Shown here in pieces: positions 1 to 6,985 of a DNA stretch of 12,241 nucleotides; the stretch's first letter is position 1; every line of letters starts with the position of its first letter. The notes beneath the pieces are model-generated. The model saw nothing but the letters and a program-made list of their open reading frames with translations, searched no databases and was not told where the DNA came from. The position numbers and the translations under genes are program-made. This DNA comes from JANRKH01 sp033761815 (GTDB taxonomy: Bacteria > Pseudomonadota > Alphaproteobacteria > Rickettsiales > Rickettsiaceae). Location of the stretch: contig JANRMF010000123.1 in the NCBI GenBank assembly GCA_033761815.1, forward strand, positions 1 through 12,241. The letters run 5' to 3'.

Positions 1-1
1 T

Positions 2-130
2 TCTTCCAATGACAACATTATCCCAGTAATTGAGGCAAATTTTGATTTAGATATTTCTTTCGATAAAAGCTGGTATATAGTTACTGACATCTATCCAGAA
101 CCAAAATATACCCAAAATGAGATATATTAA
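2..130 (+). CDS. 3' end of an unidentified protein (partial)
   Basis: An open frame enters from the left edge and runs 42 codons to a TAA at 128-130. Its last residues read ...YPEPKYTQNEIY. I do not recognise a family from this tail. It looks coding because it stays open up to a stop that overlaps the next start by 14 nt, the same tight packing seen between the other genes of this block, and because its amino-acid composition is ordinary. It is probably the upstream member of the operon that continues with the TPR protein and ftsY. The start and most of the gene lie outside the window, so the function cannot be judged. Confidence 0.6.
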   Translation, partial: SSNDNIIPVIEANFDLDISFDKSWYIVTDIYPEPKYTQNEIY

Positions 131-2957
131 ATTTTTTATTATAATACAGACTCTTCTATTTAGTTTTTGTGCGCTAGCAGCAAAGGAGATCTCTGTGGAA
201 GCAAAGGAATATGATTTGGAGGATGCAATCATCCTTTATCATGACAAAAAATACAAACTTAAGACAAGTTATTATAACGGCAAGATAGTTGTAAGGTCCA
301 ATATTCCGATAAAATTTAATGTGATAAACCAGTATAAGTTTAAAAACTTAGTGCAAAATATCGAACTTAGCGACCCTAAAACCATCCTAATTAATACCAA
401 GATTAGGTACCAAACATATCATATTGTTGATGGAGAAAAGCTGACGGCTGTAAAATTTAGCACAACAAAGAAATTTAATAATAGCGAAACCGGGGCAGCG
501 CCCACCGAGAAAAAACCAAAACAAGAAAAGGTGGTAAAGCAAGAAAATAGTGAAATGATTTTGTCCCACCAAAAACAACCAGAGCAAAAGGAGGAAAAAA
601 CCGAGAACCTGCAAAATGTCTCTGTCACCAAAAAGTCTGATGCTATCGAGTTGAAGCTCCCTTTTGATGAGCAAATAGGAATATCTAGCTTTAAACGGGA
701 TAATAAAATATTTGTCGCTCTAGACAAAAAAACCGACCTTAAATTTCCAGACACAGATCTATTTGTAAAACCAAAACAAATACAATCTGATGACGGTCAG
801 GTCTTTATGTTCGCCCCGCCTGAAGGTTATTTCATGGATGTCATACCGTCTGGCAAGGACTGGATCCTACGCTTCAAAAAAGTGCAAACAAAGACAAAAA
901 ACCCATTAAAACTCGAAGTATCCCCATCTGCAAATATTGTGAGCGTCTCTGGAGGCGAATTCAAAAAAATTATAAGTTTTACCGACGAAGAAATTGGCGA
1001 TAAAATTACAATGATTACCGATGCTTCATCTAAAAAAAACATAGATACACCAAGGTATTTTAATGATTTCATCGTCTATCCTTCTGTATGGGGAGTTGCA
1101 ATAGTTAGGGTAGCAGAAGATTTGAGGGTAAGTTTAGCGACTAATAATAAAGTTGAGATACAATCTTCCACGCAAGTTCCAACATTCAAATCTAAGGTTG
1201 AGAGCGAGATAAAATTACCGGAAGCGCCAGGCTCTCAAAACTCTGAGGTAAGTCAGAACTCATATATTCCATTCGGTAATTACAACAAACCAGACCCAAA
1301 ATTTTTAGAAACAAAAACTATATTACTAAAAAGAATAATCTCGGCCACCAAGGCAACAGAAAAAGATAAAATGGCAACCCTTTCTGTTTTTTACTTTGAG
1401 AGGGGTTTACTTCATGAGGCCCTTGGGTCTGCCAATAATATCACCATAGATGCTGAGTTTTTGGAAAAAAACCCCGAATTTCCTTTCTATAAGTCCGTTA
1501 TATACAGTTTGCTAGGAAGGTATAAAGATGCAAACGAAATACTCCAAACTTTTCTGAAATTAGACATACCAGACTCCCTTAGACAAGAAGCTGAAGTCTG
1601 GCAGAGATATAATAGCTTTCAGATGGGCGAGAAGATGGAGTATCTTAACATCACAAAATATTTAGATGGTTTTGTAAAGAATTACCCTGACGAAATTTAC
1701 TGGAAGCTTGTTTTTGCTGAATTTGAAATTGCTGCATCAAATAACGACCTAAATTTCGCAGATGCATTTTTTAAGAAAGTAAGACACCCATCCCTATCTG
1801 AAGATCTGGATATGCTGAACTTCTATAAAGGTACTTTTTTCAAAAAAAACAAAAGATATAATCAGGCAGCAAATTACTATGATACAGTAAAACTAGATCC
1901 CAAACGCCCTAAAACCTATGTTAGAAGCCAGTTTGATAAAATTGATATGCTAGTCAGAATCCAGAGAATGAATATTGGGGATGCCGTAAATAACTTGCGT
2001 AATTTATCATTCTTGTGGAGGGGAGATAAGTTAGAATACGAAATCTTGCTCAAAATAGGAGAGCTTCTTCAAACTGGCCAACAATACCTGAAGGCTCTGA
2101 GGATCTACAAATATATCCTAGATGCCTTCCCAGAAGATTCTGGAAGGGTTTATATAAGCCAGCAAATGGCAGAGATTTATAATAATTTCGTATTTAACGA
2201 AGGCGGGATGCATGAAAAAATGTCAGACTTTGAACTAGTATCGATATATTATGAATTTAGAGAGCTTACGCCACTTGGGGAGGCGGGAGATAAAATTACT
2301 CTTGCAGTAGCAGGAAGGTTGATTAAGTTAGACCTTTTAGATCAGGCCGAGAAGATTTTAGACCATCAGATTAAATATAGACTATCAGGTAGAGATAAGA
2401 TCATTAGCGGAGACCATTTGGCCGCTATTTACATTATGAACAAAAAAGCTCAGCTTGCGATAGATGTTTTAAACGAGACAGATTCTGTAAATTTTGGCTT
2501 TTTAGAGCATGTAACGAGAGTGAGACTTAAAGCAAAAGCTATGATAGATATGGGCAATTTTGCTGGAGCTATTGAGTCTCTAAAAAACGACGATAGTTTA
2601 GAGGCAAAAATGATGAAAGAAGAAGCCTATTTTAAAATGGCAGATTGGGAGCATTTTAGTATGCTTGCTGAGTCTTCTGTGCTTCAGAATATTTTGTCAG
2701 GTAAACTTATTCCTCAGGAGCAAGAAAAAGAAGTTCTAAGGCTTGCAATTTCATATTCACAAATGGGCAAGAATTCTGAGTTGAAATTACTAGGAGAAAA
2801 GCTAAATACAAATAATGACCTTCTTAGGGAGTCGATCAATTTACTAGTATTGTCAGGAGAAACTTTTGATATATACTCGGTTGATAATAGATTTAAGGTT
2901 GATGAGGTAGAGAAATACTTCAAATCAATCGTAAATAAATTGTTTGACTTTAAATGA
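117..2957 (+). CDS. Large secreted TPR-type helical repeat protein, function unknown
   Basis: The 946-residue product has a Sec signal peptide at residues 1-22 (basic MRYIK, hydrophobic FFIIIQTLLFSF, then CALAA before K23), so it is probably periplasmic. Residues 23-120 form a beta-rich N-terminal domain. Residues 125-165 are a K/E/Q/P-rich low-complexity linker. Residues 170-345 are again beta-rich (segments such as IELKLPFDEQIGISSF and KIFVALDKK, reminiscent of AMIN-like modules). From about 400 to the end it is helical with degenerate TPR-like pairs, for example around 425-440, 455-480, 565-595, 650-670, 735-750 and 805-825. The ATG at 117 lies inside the preceding gene (14 nt overlap), has no visible Shine-Dalgarno and is followed at once by the signal peptide; the frame upstream is stopped, so no longer start exists. 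A scaffold or envelope-assembly role is plausible but unproven. Existence of the gene is near certain; function is not. Confidence 0.9.
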   Translation: MRYIKFFIIIQTLLFSFCALAAKEISVEAKEYDLEDAIILYHDKKYKLKTSYYNGKIVVRSNIPIKFNVINQYKFKNLVQNIELSDPKTILINTKIRYQTYHIVDGEKLTAVKFSTTKKFNNSETGAAPTEKKPKQEKVVKQENSEMILSHQKQPEQKEEKTENLQNVSVTKKSDAIELKLPFDEQIGISSFKRDNKIFVALDKKTDLKFPDTDLFVKPKQIQSDDGQVFMFAPPEGYFMDVIPSGKDWILRFKKVQTKTKNPLKLEVSPSANIVSVSGGEFKKIISFTDEEIGDKITMITDASSKKNIDTPRYFNDFIVYPSVWGVAIVRVAEDLRVSLATNNKVEIQSSTQVPTFKSKVESEIKLPEAPGSQNSEVSQNSYIPFGNYNKPDPKFLETKTILLKRIISATKATEKDKMATLSVFYFERGLLHEALGSANNITIDAEFLEKNPEFPFYKSVIYSLLGRYKDANEILQTFLKLDIPDSLRQEAEVWQRYNSFQMGEKMEYLNITKYLDGFVKNYPDEIYWKLVFAEFEIAASNNDLNFADAFFKKVRHPSLSEDLDMLNFYKGTFFKKNKRYNQAANYYDTVKLDPKRPKTYVRSQFDKIDMLVRIQRMNIGDAVNNLRNLSFLWRGDKLEYEILLKIGELLQTGQQYLKALRIYKYILDAFPEDSGRVYISQQMAEIYNNFVFNEGGMHEKMSDFELVSIYYEFRELTPLGEAGDKITLAVAGRLIKLDLLDQAEKILDHQIKYRLSGRDKIISGDHLAAIYIMNKKAQLAIDVLNETDSVNFGFLEHVTRVRLKAKAMIDMGNFAGAIESLKNDDSLEAKMMKEEAYFKMADWEHFSMLAESSVLQNILSGKLIPQEQEKEVLRLAISYSQMGKNSELKLLGEKLNTNNDLLRESINLLVLSGETFDIYSVDNRFKVDEVEKYFKSIVNKLFDFK

Positions 2958-2964
2958 GAATTGG

Positions 2965-3870
2965 ATGAGCTTTTTCAGCAAAATAAAAAACGCCCTATTT
3001 AAAACTTCCGCTGCTATTGGTAGTATCACGGATATTTTTACCAAAAAGGGTATAGATGCATCTACCCTAGAAGAACTTGAAGAAACATTATTGCTCGCAG
3101 ATTTTGGAGCTAAGACAACGGAAAAAATCCTATCAGAACTGAAGAAAGTTAAAATACCAAAAGACCAATTTCAGGAAATGTTTAAGCATGAGCTTGTAAA
3201 AATTATTGCCAAAATCCTGACCACATCAGAGTCAAAGCTAAAACTTAAGGATGGGCGCCTTAATATCCTTGTTTTTTGCGGAGTAAATGGCAATGGGAAA
3301 ACAACAACAATAGGCAAGCTCGCGAGTTTGTTTTCTTCAAAAGGATACAAAGTCATGGTGGCAGCTTGCGATACATTTAGATCAGCTGCTGTATCTCAAT
3401 TGGAAGTTTGGGCACAAAGAGCGGGATGCTTTATTGTCACCGGCAAAGAAAATAGCGACCCCGCATCTGTTGCGCATCTTGCTACTACAAGTGCTACTGA
3501 GCAAAATTATGACATTTTAATGATCGATACAGCAGGAAGGTTGCAGAATAAAACTAATTTAATGAGCGAGCTTGCCAAAATCATTAATGTGATAAAAAAA
3601 CTTAGCCCAGATAAAGATATCGAAATAATTCTCACCTTGGACTCAACAACGGGGCAAAATGCATCCGTGCAGGTAGAAAAATTTAGTGAAATAGCAGGTG
3701 TTACCGGATTAATTTTTACCAAATTAGATGGAACGGCAAAAGGAGGGGCAATAATAGGGATTGCAGATAGATTTAAGCTACCTATATATTACATAACGAC
3801 AGGAGAGTCTCTAGATGACATAGCAGAATTTGAGGCTGAGTCATTCGCTAAAGCCTTGGTGATGCCATGA
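2965..3870 (+). CDS. ftsY: Signal recognition particle receptor FtsY (short, NG domain only)
   Basis: FtsY is the SRP receptor GTPase that docks ribosome-nascent-chain complexes at the inner membrane through SRP54/Ffh and the Sec translocon. The full SRP-GTPase motif set is visible (301-residue numbering): G1 GVNGNGKTTT at 106-115, DTFRSAA at 136-142, DTAGR at 188-192, TKLDGTAKGG at 252-261, and the closing GESLDDIAEFE at 280-290. The N-domain four-helix region covers about residues 1-95. The long acidic A domain of E. coli FtsY is absent, as is common in alphaproteobacteria. I chose the ATG at 2965, preceded by GAG at 2956-2958 and 7 nt after the upstream stop. A TTG at 2944 would add seven residues but lies inside the TPR gene. 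The start MSFFSKIKNALFKTS gives a basic amphipathic helix suited to membrane contact. The last 4 nt overlap the next gene. Confidence 0.97.
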   Translation: MSFFSKIKNALFKTSAAIGSITDIFTKKGIDASTLEELEETLLLADFGAKTTEKILSELKKVKIPKDQFQEMFKHELVKIIAKILTTSESKLKLKDGRLNILVFCGVNGNGKTTTIGKLASLFSSKGYKVMVAACDTFRSAAVSQLEVWAQRAGCFIVTGKENSDPASVAHLATTSATEQNYDILMIDTAGRLQNKTNLMSELAKIINVIKKLSPDKDIEIILTLDSTTGQNASVQVEKFSEIAGVTGLIFTKLDGTAKGGAIIGIADRFKLPIYYITTGESLDDIAEFEAESFAKALVMP

Positions 3871-4643
3871 AAAAGCTAGTAAAAAAATTTACCTTAATTT
3901 TTTGTCTACTCAATTTTTCTGCAGAGGTGCTTGCGAGTCAAAAAAGAGTAATTGCTTCCCTAAAGCCAATCGCAAGTATTGCAAAAATGCTACTTGGGGA
4001 TCTTGCAGAAATTGATGTGATTCAAAAAACATCATCATGTCCCCACCATTACTCTATAAAGCCAAGCCAGATTCAGATGATAAAAAATGCGGACTATTTG
4101 ATATTTATAGATCCAAAATTTGAGTTATATCTCCAGCAATTTATAAATCAAGAGAATACCAAGCTCCTCATTCTATCAAGTTACCCAAAGCCCTTGGATC
4201 ATAATTTTCACTTTTGGGTGGATATAGATATCATGCTAAAAATACTATCTGGTCTAAGAGATTACTTTATCGACCAAGGTTTTGATGAGAAGGCTATAAA
4301 TTCAAACTATGTTGATGCAAAAGATAGAATAAAGAGTATTAAGACTCCGGATCTGAAGGGGTCTATAATCGCAGGGGATAGTTTGCGATATCTTAGCGGG
4401 CAAAATACTCAATTTTTTTCAGATATAAAAAGCCTTAAGGCAATAAATGAAATAAAAAACGCATCATATACAAAAAAATGTATAGTTTTTGACCCAGCAA
4501 ATGATCTTTCCTCGATGGAAATAAGCACAAAGTTAGTTGAAATAGATATTGAAGATTGGGATATAGGAGACGTAGAATTGGAAGATTATTTCGTAGAATA
4601 TATGTCCTTAATCTTTGAAAAAGCTTCCTTATGTACCAATTAA
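3867..4643 (+). CDS. ZnuA-like zinc/manganese ABC transporter substrate-binding protein, divergent
   Basis: This 258-residue protein belongs to the cluster A-I (ZnuA/TroA, SBP_bac_9) metal-binding family. A Sec signal peptide ends near residue 23 (AEVLA before S24). SLKPIASIAKMLLGD (31-45) matches the family N-terminus. CPHHYSIKPSQIQMIKNAD (58-76) matches the first ligand block, with H60 the likely ligand, and NFHFWVD (113-119) matches the second, with H115. The third family histidine, normally in a YHDAYGYF-like motif, is not seen: the equivalent stretch reads IIAGDSLRYLSG (167-178). C205 and C256 sit where E. coli ZnuA has its disulfide. At 258 residues it is shorter than the usual 300 or so and has no His/Asp-rich loop. 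Its start overlaps the ftsY stop by 4 nt. No znuB or znuC is adjacent, so either the permease is encoded elsewhere or the protein has another job. Metal specificity cannot be read from the sequence. Confidence 0.85.
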   Translation: MKKLVKKFTLIFCLLNFSAEVLASQKRVIASLKPIASIAKMLLGDLAEIDVIQKTSSCPHHYSIKPSQIQMIKNADYLIFIDPKFELYLQQFINQENTKLLILSSYPKPLDHNFHFWVDIDIMLKILSGLRDYFIDQGFDEKAINSNYVDAKDRIKSIKTPDLKGSIIAGDSLRYLSGQNTQFFSDIKSLKAINEIKNASYTKKCIVFDPANDLSSMEISTKLVEIDIEDWDIGDVELEDYFVEYMSLIFEKASLCTN

Positions 4644-4665
4644 TAGAATATTACAACCAACTTTG

Positions 4666-4685
4666 CAAAAATAAAACTATTTTTG
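4666..4685. terminator. AT-rich perfect inverted repeat between convergent genes, possible weak bidirectional terminator
   Basis: CAAAAATA at 4666-4673 and TATTTTTG at 4678-4685 are perfect 8 bp arms around the 4 nt loop AAAC. It lies between the convergent ends of the ZnuA-like gene and thyX, where a two-way terminator would be expected. The stem is A/T-rich, with only one G-C pair, and no separate U-tract follows on either strand, so termination strength is doubtful. Confidence 0.3.
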
Positions 4686-4707
4686 TCTCTGTTCCAAACA
4701 TCATGTT

Positions 4708-5652
4708 TTAAGAATTAGAAATAATCGCCTGCAGTTCTTGCCATTCTCTTTTGGTAAGTCCGCTATTTTCTTGGTCAACTTTTTCCTGTGCAATCATTTT
4801 TCTAATTACCTCTAGGCCGGTTCTAGAAATAAGAGCCGCATCTTTTCTGTATTCAACAAAAGCATCATAAGTATGGGGAACCCATAGCTTTACAATATCA
4901 AGTATAGCTTCTGCGTAAACCCTAATTTCATACTGAGCGTGAGAGTCGGCTCTTAGAGCAAGAAAATGAAGTAGATTATGCAAATTGATCTTCCAGTACC
5001 ATTCTGTGTAATGATTTAGCGTCAGATTCATTCTGGCCAGCTCTCTTGTGATGCCTTGCCTTGATGGATCCTGAACGTTACCCTCTTCATCTTCATTCAT
5101 CATTTCCACATAATCTCTGTAGCAGTTAGAGGCATCTTCTCTGAGAATAGATAACACCCTCCCCGCTTCTTCTGCGCTAAGGACGTCATCTGATCTACCT
5201 TGTTTATTAGTGGTTGATTGAGGGGTTAAATTTGATAATTCGGGTATATAAAAATCCTTACCCATTATCGAGTATCTAGCTGAATATTCATTTACACTAG
5301 CAGTTCTATGCCTAATCCATTGTCTTGCGACAAATATAGGTAGTTTTATGTGAAATTTTATATCACACATCTCAAATGGAGTTGTGTGTCTATGGCGCAT
5401 TAGATAATTAATCAGGCCTTTATCTTGGTTTACTTGTTTTGTTCCTTTGCCGTATGAGACTCTTGCTGCTTGGACTATAGCGTTATCATCGCCCATATAG
5501 TCGATCACTCTTACAAATCCATGGTCAAGAACTTTAATCGGTTGATAAAGTATTCCCTCAATGGAAGAGGCGGTAGCCCTTTTTGTTCGATTTGTTGTAT
5601 CTATTATTTCTTCTATATCTTCTTGTTTATTTAAGGCGGTTTGTGTACTCAT
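4708..5652 (-). CDS. thyX: Flavin-dependent thymidylate synthase ThyX
   Basis: ThyX makes dTMP from dUMP using FAD, NADPH and methylenetetrahydrofolate, replacing ThyA without producing dihydrofolate. The diagnostic ThyX motif RHRxxSxNExSxR is intact at residues 114-126 (RHRTASVNEYSAR). Further family blocks include LMRHRHTTPFEM (84-95), the helical ARMNLTLNHYTEWYWKINLH (206-225) and the DSHAQYEIR stretch (236-244) near the FAD/dUMP site. The 314-residue length fits alphaproteobacterial ThyX; the first 35 residues are an extension before the conserved core. The ATG at 5652 overlaps the mlaC TGA by 4 nt (ATGA), so translation is probably coupled to mlaC. The stop is TAA at 4708-4710. Thymidylate synthesis and Mla lipid transport are not functionally linked, so the pairing is probably packing only. 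Confidence 0.97.
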   Translation of the reverse strand: MSTQTALNKQEDIEEIIDTTNRTKRATASSIEGILYQPIKVLDHGFVRVIDYMGDDNAIVQAARVSYGKGTKQVNQDKGLINYLMRHRHTTPFEMCDIKFHIKLPIFVARQWIRHRTASVNEYSARYSIMGKDFYIPELSNLTPQSTTNKQGRSDDVLSAEEAGRVLSILREDASNCYRDYVEMMNEDEEGNVQDPSRQGITRELARMNLTLNHYTEWYWKINLHNLLHFLALRADSHAQYEIRVYAEAILDIVKLWVPHTYDAFVEYRKDAALISRTGLEVIRKMIAQEKVDQENSGLTKREWQELQAIISNS

Positions 5653-6248
5653 TTTCCTCTATTTAGTGCTTCAATTTTAGCTTTTAAGTCTTTTTTTAGG
5701 TCCTGAAAGCTACCGGTGCTGATGATATTTGTAAATTCAGCTTGGTTAGAATTTATCAGGCTTATACCTTCTGTTACTATATCAAATACCTTAAAACCAC
5801 TATTGTCAAACCTTCTGATTACATAATCTATCCTAATAGGATCAGCATCAGGAGAATTGAGGGATGTTTTTACTACATATTCCTCAGCACTAATGTTTGA
5901 TTGAGATAGAATTTTTACAGAATGCGAAGGTTTGTAAAATTTTACAGCATTGCTATAGGATTTTATTATAAACTCAGAATATAATTTTGAAAAGTCCTGA
6001 AATTCTTCTTTTGATAATATTCTTCTATATTTTCCAAGAACAAACTTGGACATCCATTCTAAATCAAGGTTTTCAGAGATCAAAATCTCAGATTTTTTCA
6101 TCTTTTCTGAGGTTGTATTTGACTCGTCTCTTAGTATGGTAAGTGATTTTTGAACCAAATTATCAACATAATCGCTGACATTTTTTTTCGCCATAGAGCT
6201 TGCGCTGCAAATTAAAGCAAAAATTACTACTGCTATTTTTTTTAACAT
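5649..6248 (-). CDS. mlaC: MlaC/Ttg2D periplasmic phospholipid-binding protein
   Basis: MlaC is the soluble periplasmic shuttle of the Mla system, moving phospholipids between the outer-membrane MlaA complex and the inner-membrane MlaFEDB transporter. The 199-residue product has a Sec signal peptide (MLKKIAVVIFALICSASSMA, cleavage before K21). The body fits the family: DYVDNLVQKSLTILRD (26-41) at the mature N-terminus, LDLEWMSKFVLGKYRRI (61-77), and the terminal FKVFDIVTEGISLINSNQ (152-169), which resembles the conserved WKVYDVxxEGVSLVxNYR block. A GAGG Shine-Dalgarno lies 5 nt upstream of the ATG (complement of CCTC at 6254-6257). It is the first gene of an mlaC-thyX unit. No other mla gene is in the window. 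I see no convincing promoter in the 162 nt between it and tRNA-Asp, so read-through from the tRNA is possible. Confidence 0.94.
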   Translation of the reverse strand: MLKKIAVVIFALICSASSMAKKNVSDYVDNLVQKSLTILRDESNTTSEKMKKSEILISENLDLEWMSKFVLGKYRRILSKEEFQDFSKLYSEFIIKSYSNAVKFYKPSHSVKILSQSNISAEEYVVKTSLNSPDADPIRIDYVIRRFDNSGFKVFDIVTEGISLINSNQAEFTNIISTGSFQDLKKDLKAKIEALNRGK

Positions 6249-6330
6249 AAAAACCTCACTAATAGATTTAAGTTATAGCTAACATCTTTATAGATAGAGA
6301 AACGTAACTATATTATTTAAATATTTTTCC

Positions 6331-6354
6331 TATTTTAAATGTAGCATTAAAATA
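6331..6354. repeat. AT-rich inverted repeat upstream of mlaC
   Basis: TATTTTAA (6331-6338) and TTAAAATA (6347-6354) are perfect 8 bp arms around an 8 nt loop. Allowing one bulged A, the pairing extends to 10 bp with loop TAG. It lies between tRNA-Asp and mlaC. No U-tract follows on the minus strand, so it does not look like an intrinsic terminator for the tRNA. It could be an RNA-end or processing hairpin, an operator, or chance in AT-rich DNA. Confidence 0.3.
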
Positions 6355-6410
6355 CATAATACGTAAAGTAATTTTTTATATAAGGGAAATCAATAATTGA
6401 GAAAATTGGG

Positions 6411-6487
6411 TGGCGGGAGTGACGGGACTCGAACCCGCGACCTCCTGCGTGACAGGCAGGCGCTCTAACCAACTGAGCTACACCCCC
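6411..6487 (-). tRNA. tRNA-Asp (anticodon GTC), CCA encoded
   Basis: Read on the minus strand the gene is 77 nt including a genomically encoded CCA (complement TGG at 6411-6413). Acceptor arms GGGGGTG and CACTCCC pair with one G-U at the fourth pair; discriminator base G. The D arm is GCTC...GAGC with AGTTGGTTA loop. The anticodon stem CCTGC/GCAGG encloses CTGTCAC, anticodon GTC, which reads Asp codons GAC/GAU. The T arm GCGGG-TTCGAGT-CCCGT is canonical. The anticodon and T arms closely match those I recall for E. coli tRNA-Asp. It stands alone, transcribed toward mlaC. Confidence 0.97.
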
Positions 6488-6506
6488 AAAATAATCAGCT
6501 CTAATT

Positions 6507-6533
6507 AATATACGCATTGTTGCTAAAAAGCAA
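6507..6533 (-). promoter_or_regulatory. Candidate promoter of tRNA-Asp
   Basis: On the minus strand TTGCTT (complement of 6528-6533) and TATATT (complement of 6507-6512) are separated by 15 nt. The -10 is one mismatch from consensus, the -35 keeps only the TTG, and the spacer is shorter than ideal. A start about 7 nt downstream would give a leader of roughly 13 nt before the mature 5' end at 6487, reasonable for a tRNA. Confidence 0.35.
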
Positions 6534-6599
6534 GAAAAACTTATTCTAAAAGACGAAGTTTTGCAAAAAACACCTGTTTGTTGCTTATTACAAAATCGT

Positions 6600-6628
6600 T
6601 TGATATTGCAAATGCAGTGATATATAAT
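6600..6628 (+). promoter_or_regulatory. Sigma70-type promoter of trxA and probably the wzt-wzm operon
   Basis: TTGATA at 6600-6605 and a perfect TATAAT at 6623-6628 are separated by an optimal 17 nt. The expected start near 6635 gives a leader of about 24 nt containing the Shine-Dalgarno GAGG (6649-6652) 6 nt before the trxA ATG. No other clear promoter was seen before the wzt, wzm and oxidoreductase genes, so this may drive all four. Confidence 0.7.
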
Positions 6629-6658
6629 TGCCAGCATGATATAAAAATGAGGATTTAA

Positions 6659-6976
6659 ATGTCTATTCAAGTGACTGACGAGAATTTTGAAGAAAAAGTT
6701 CTAAAGTCGGATATGCCAGTTTTGGTTGATTTTTGGGCGGAATGGTGCGGTCCATGCAAAATGCTATCGCCAATACTAGACGCATTAGCTCCTGAATATT
6801 TAGGAAAAATACAAATTGTTAAGATGAATATTGACGAGAACCCAAAGATACCCTCTGCTTTTGGCATTAAAAGCATACCTACTATGATGATTTTTAAGGG
6901 CGGTGAATTAATGGAGTCTAAAGTCGGAGTCCACCAAAAGCCCGCATTATGCGACTGGATAAATGGAGTAATTTAA
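6659..6976 (+). CDS. trxA: Thioredoxin 1
   Basis: Thioredoxin is the small cytoplasmic dithiol carrier, reduced by thioredoxin reductase, that reduces disulfides in ribonucleotide reductase, methionine sulfoxide reductases and other proteins. At 105 residues it has the usual length. The active site is canonical: FWAEWCGPCKML (25-36) with C30 and C33. The cis-proline loop follows in IKSIPTMMIFKGG (70-82, P74), and the C-terminal VGVHQKPALCDWI (89-101) matches the family end apart from an additional C98. No signal peptide, so cytoplasmic. The ATG at 6659 has GAGG 6 nt upstream. The next gene begins 9 nt after the stop without its own good ribosome site, which suggests cotranscription and coupled translation. 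Confidence 0.98.
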   Translation: MSIQVTDENFEEKVLKSDMPVLVDFWAEWCGPCKMLSPILDALAPEYLGKIQIVKMNIDENPKIPSAFGIKSIPTMMIFKGGELMESKVGVHQKPALCDWINGVI

Positions 6977-6985
6977 TTTATCATC

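Noticed and set aside
419..754. Minus-strand ORFs of 95-111 codons inside the TPR gene
   Set aside because: Antisense shadows of the K/E/Q-rich linker, giving F/L/C-rich products without family features.
2944..2964. TTG start giving a seven-residue longer FtsY
   Set aside because: It lies within the end of the upstream gene; the ATG at 2965 has a spaced GAG and gives the family-like start MSFFSKIKN.
4696..4708. AAACAT-C-ATGTTT palindrome at the thyX 3' end
   Set aside because: The single-base centre cannot form a good RNA hairpin and short AT palindromes are expected by chance at this composition.
6520..6534. Short hairpin TTGCT-AAAA-AGCAA between tRNA-Asp and trxA
   Set aside because: Only 5 bp, no U-tract on either strand, and part of it is better read as the tRNA -35 region.
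6347..6670. 107-codon ORF on the minus strand containing VAQLVRAPACHAGGRGFESRH
   Set aside because: This peptide is the well-known artefact of translating through a tRNA gene; the ORF spans tRNA-Asp and its flanks and has no other support.
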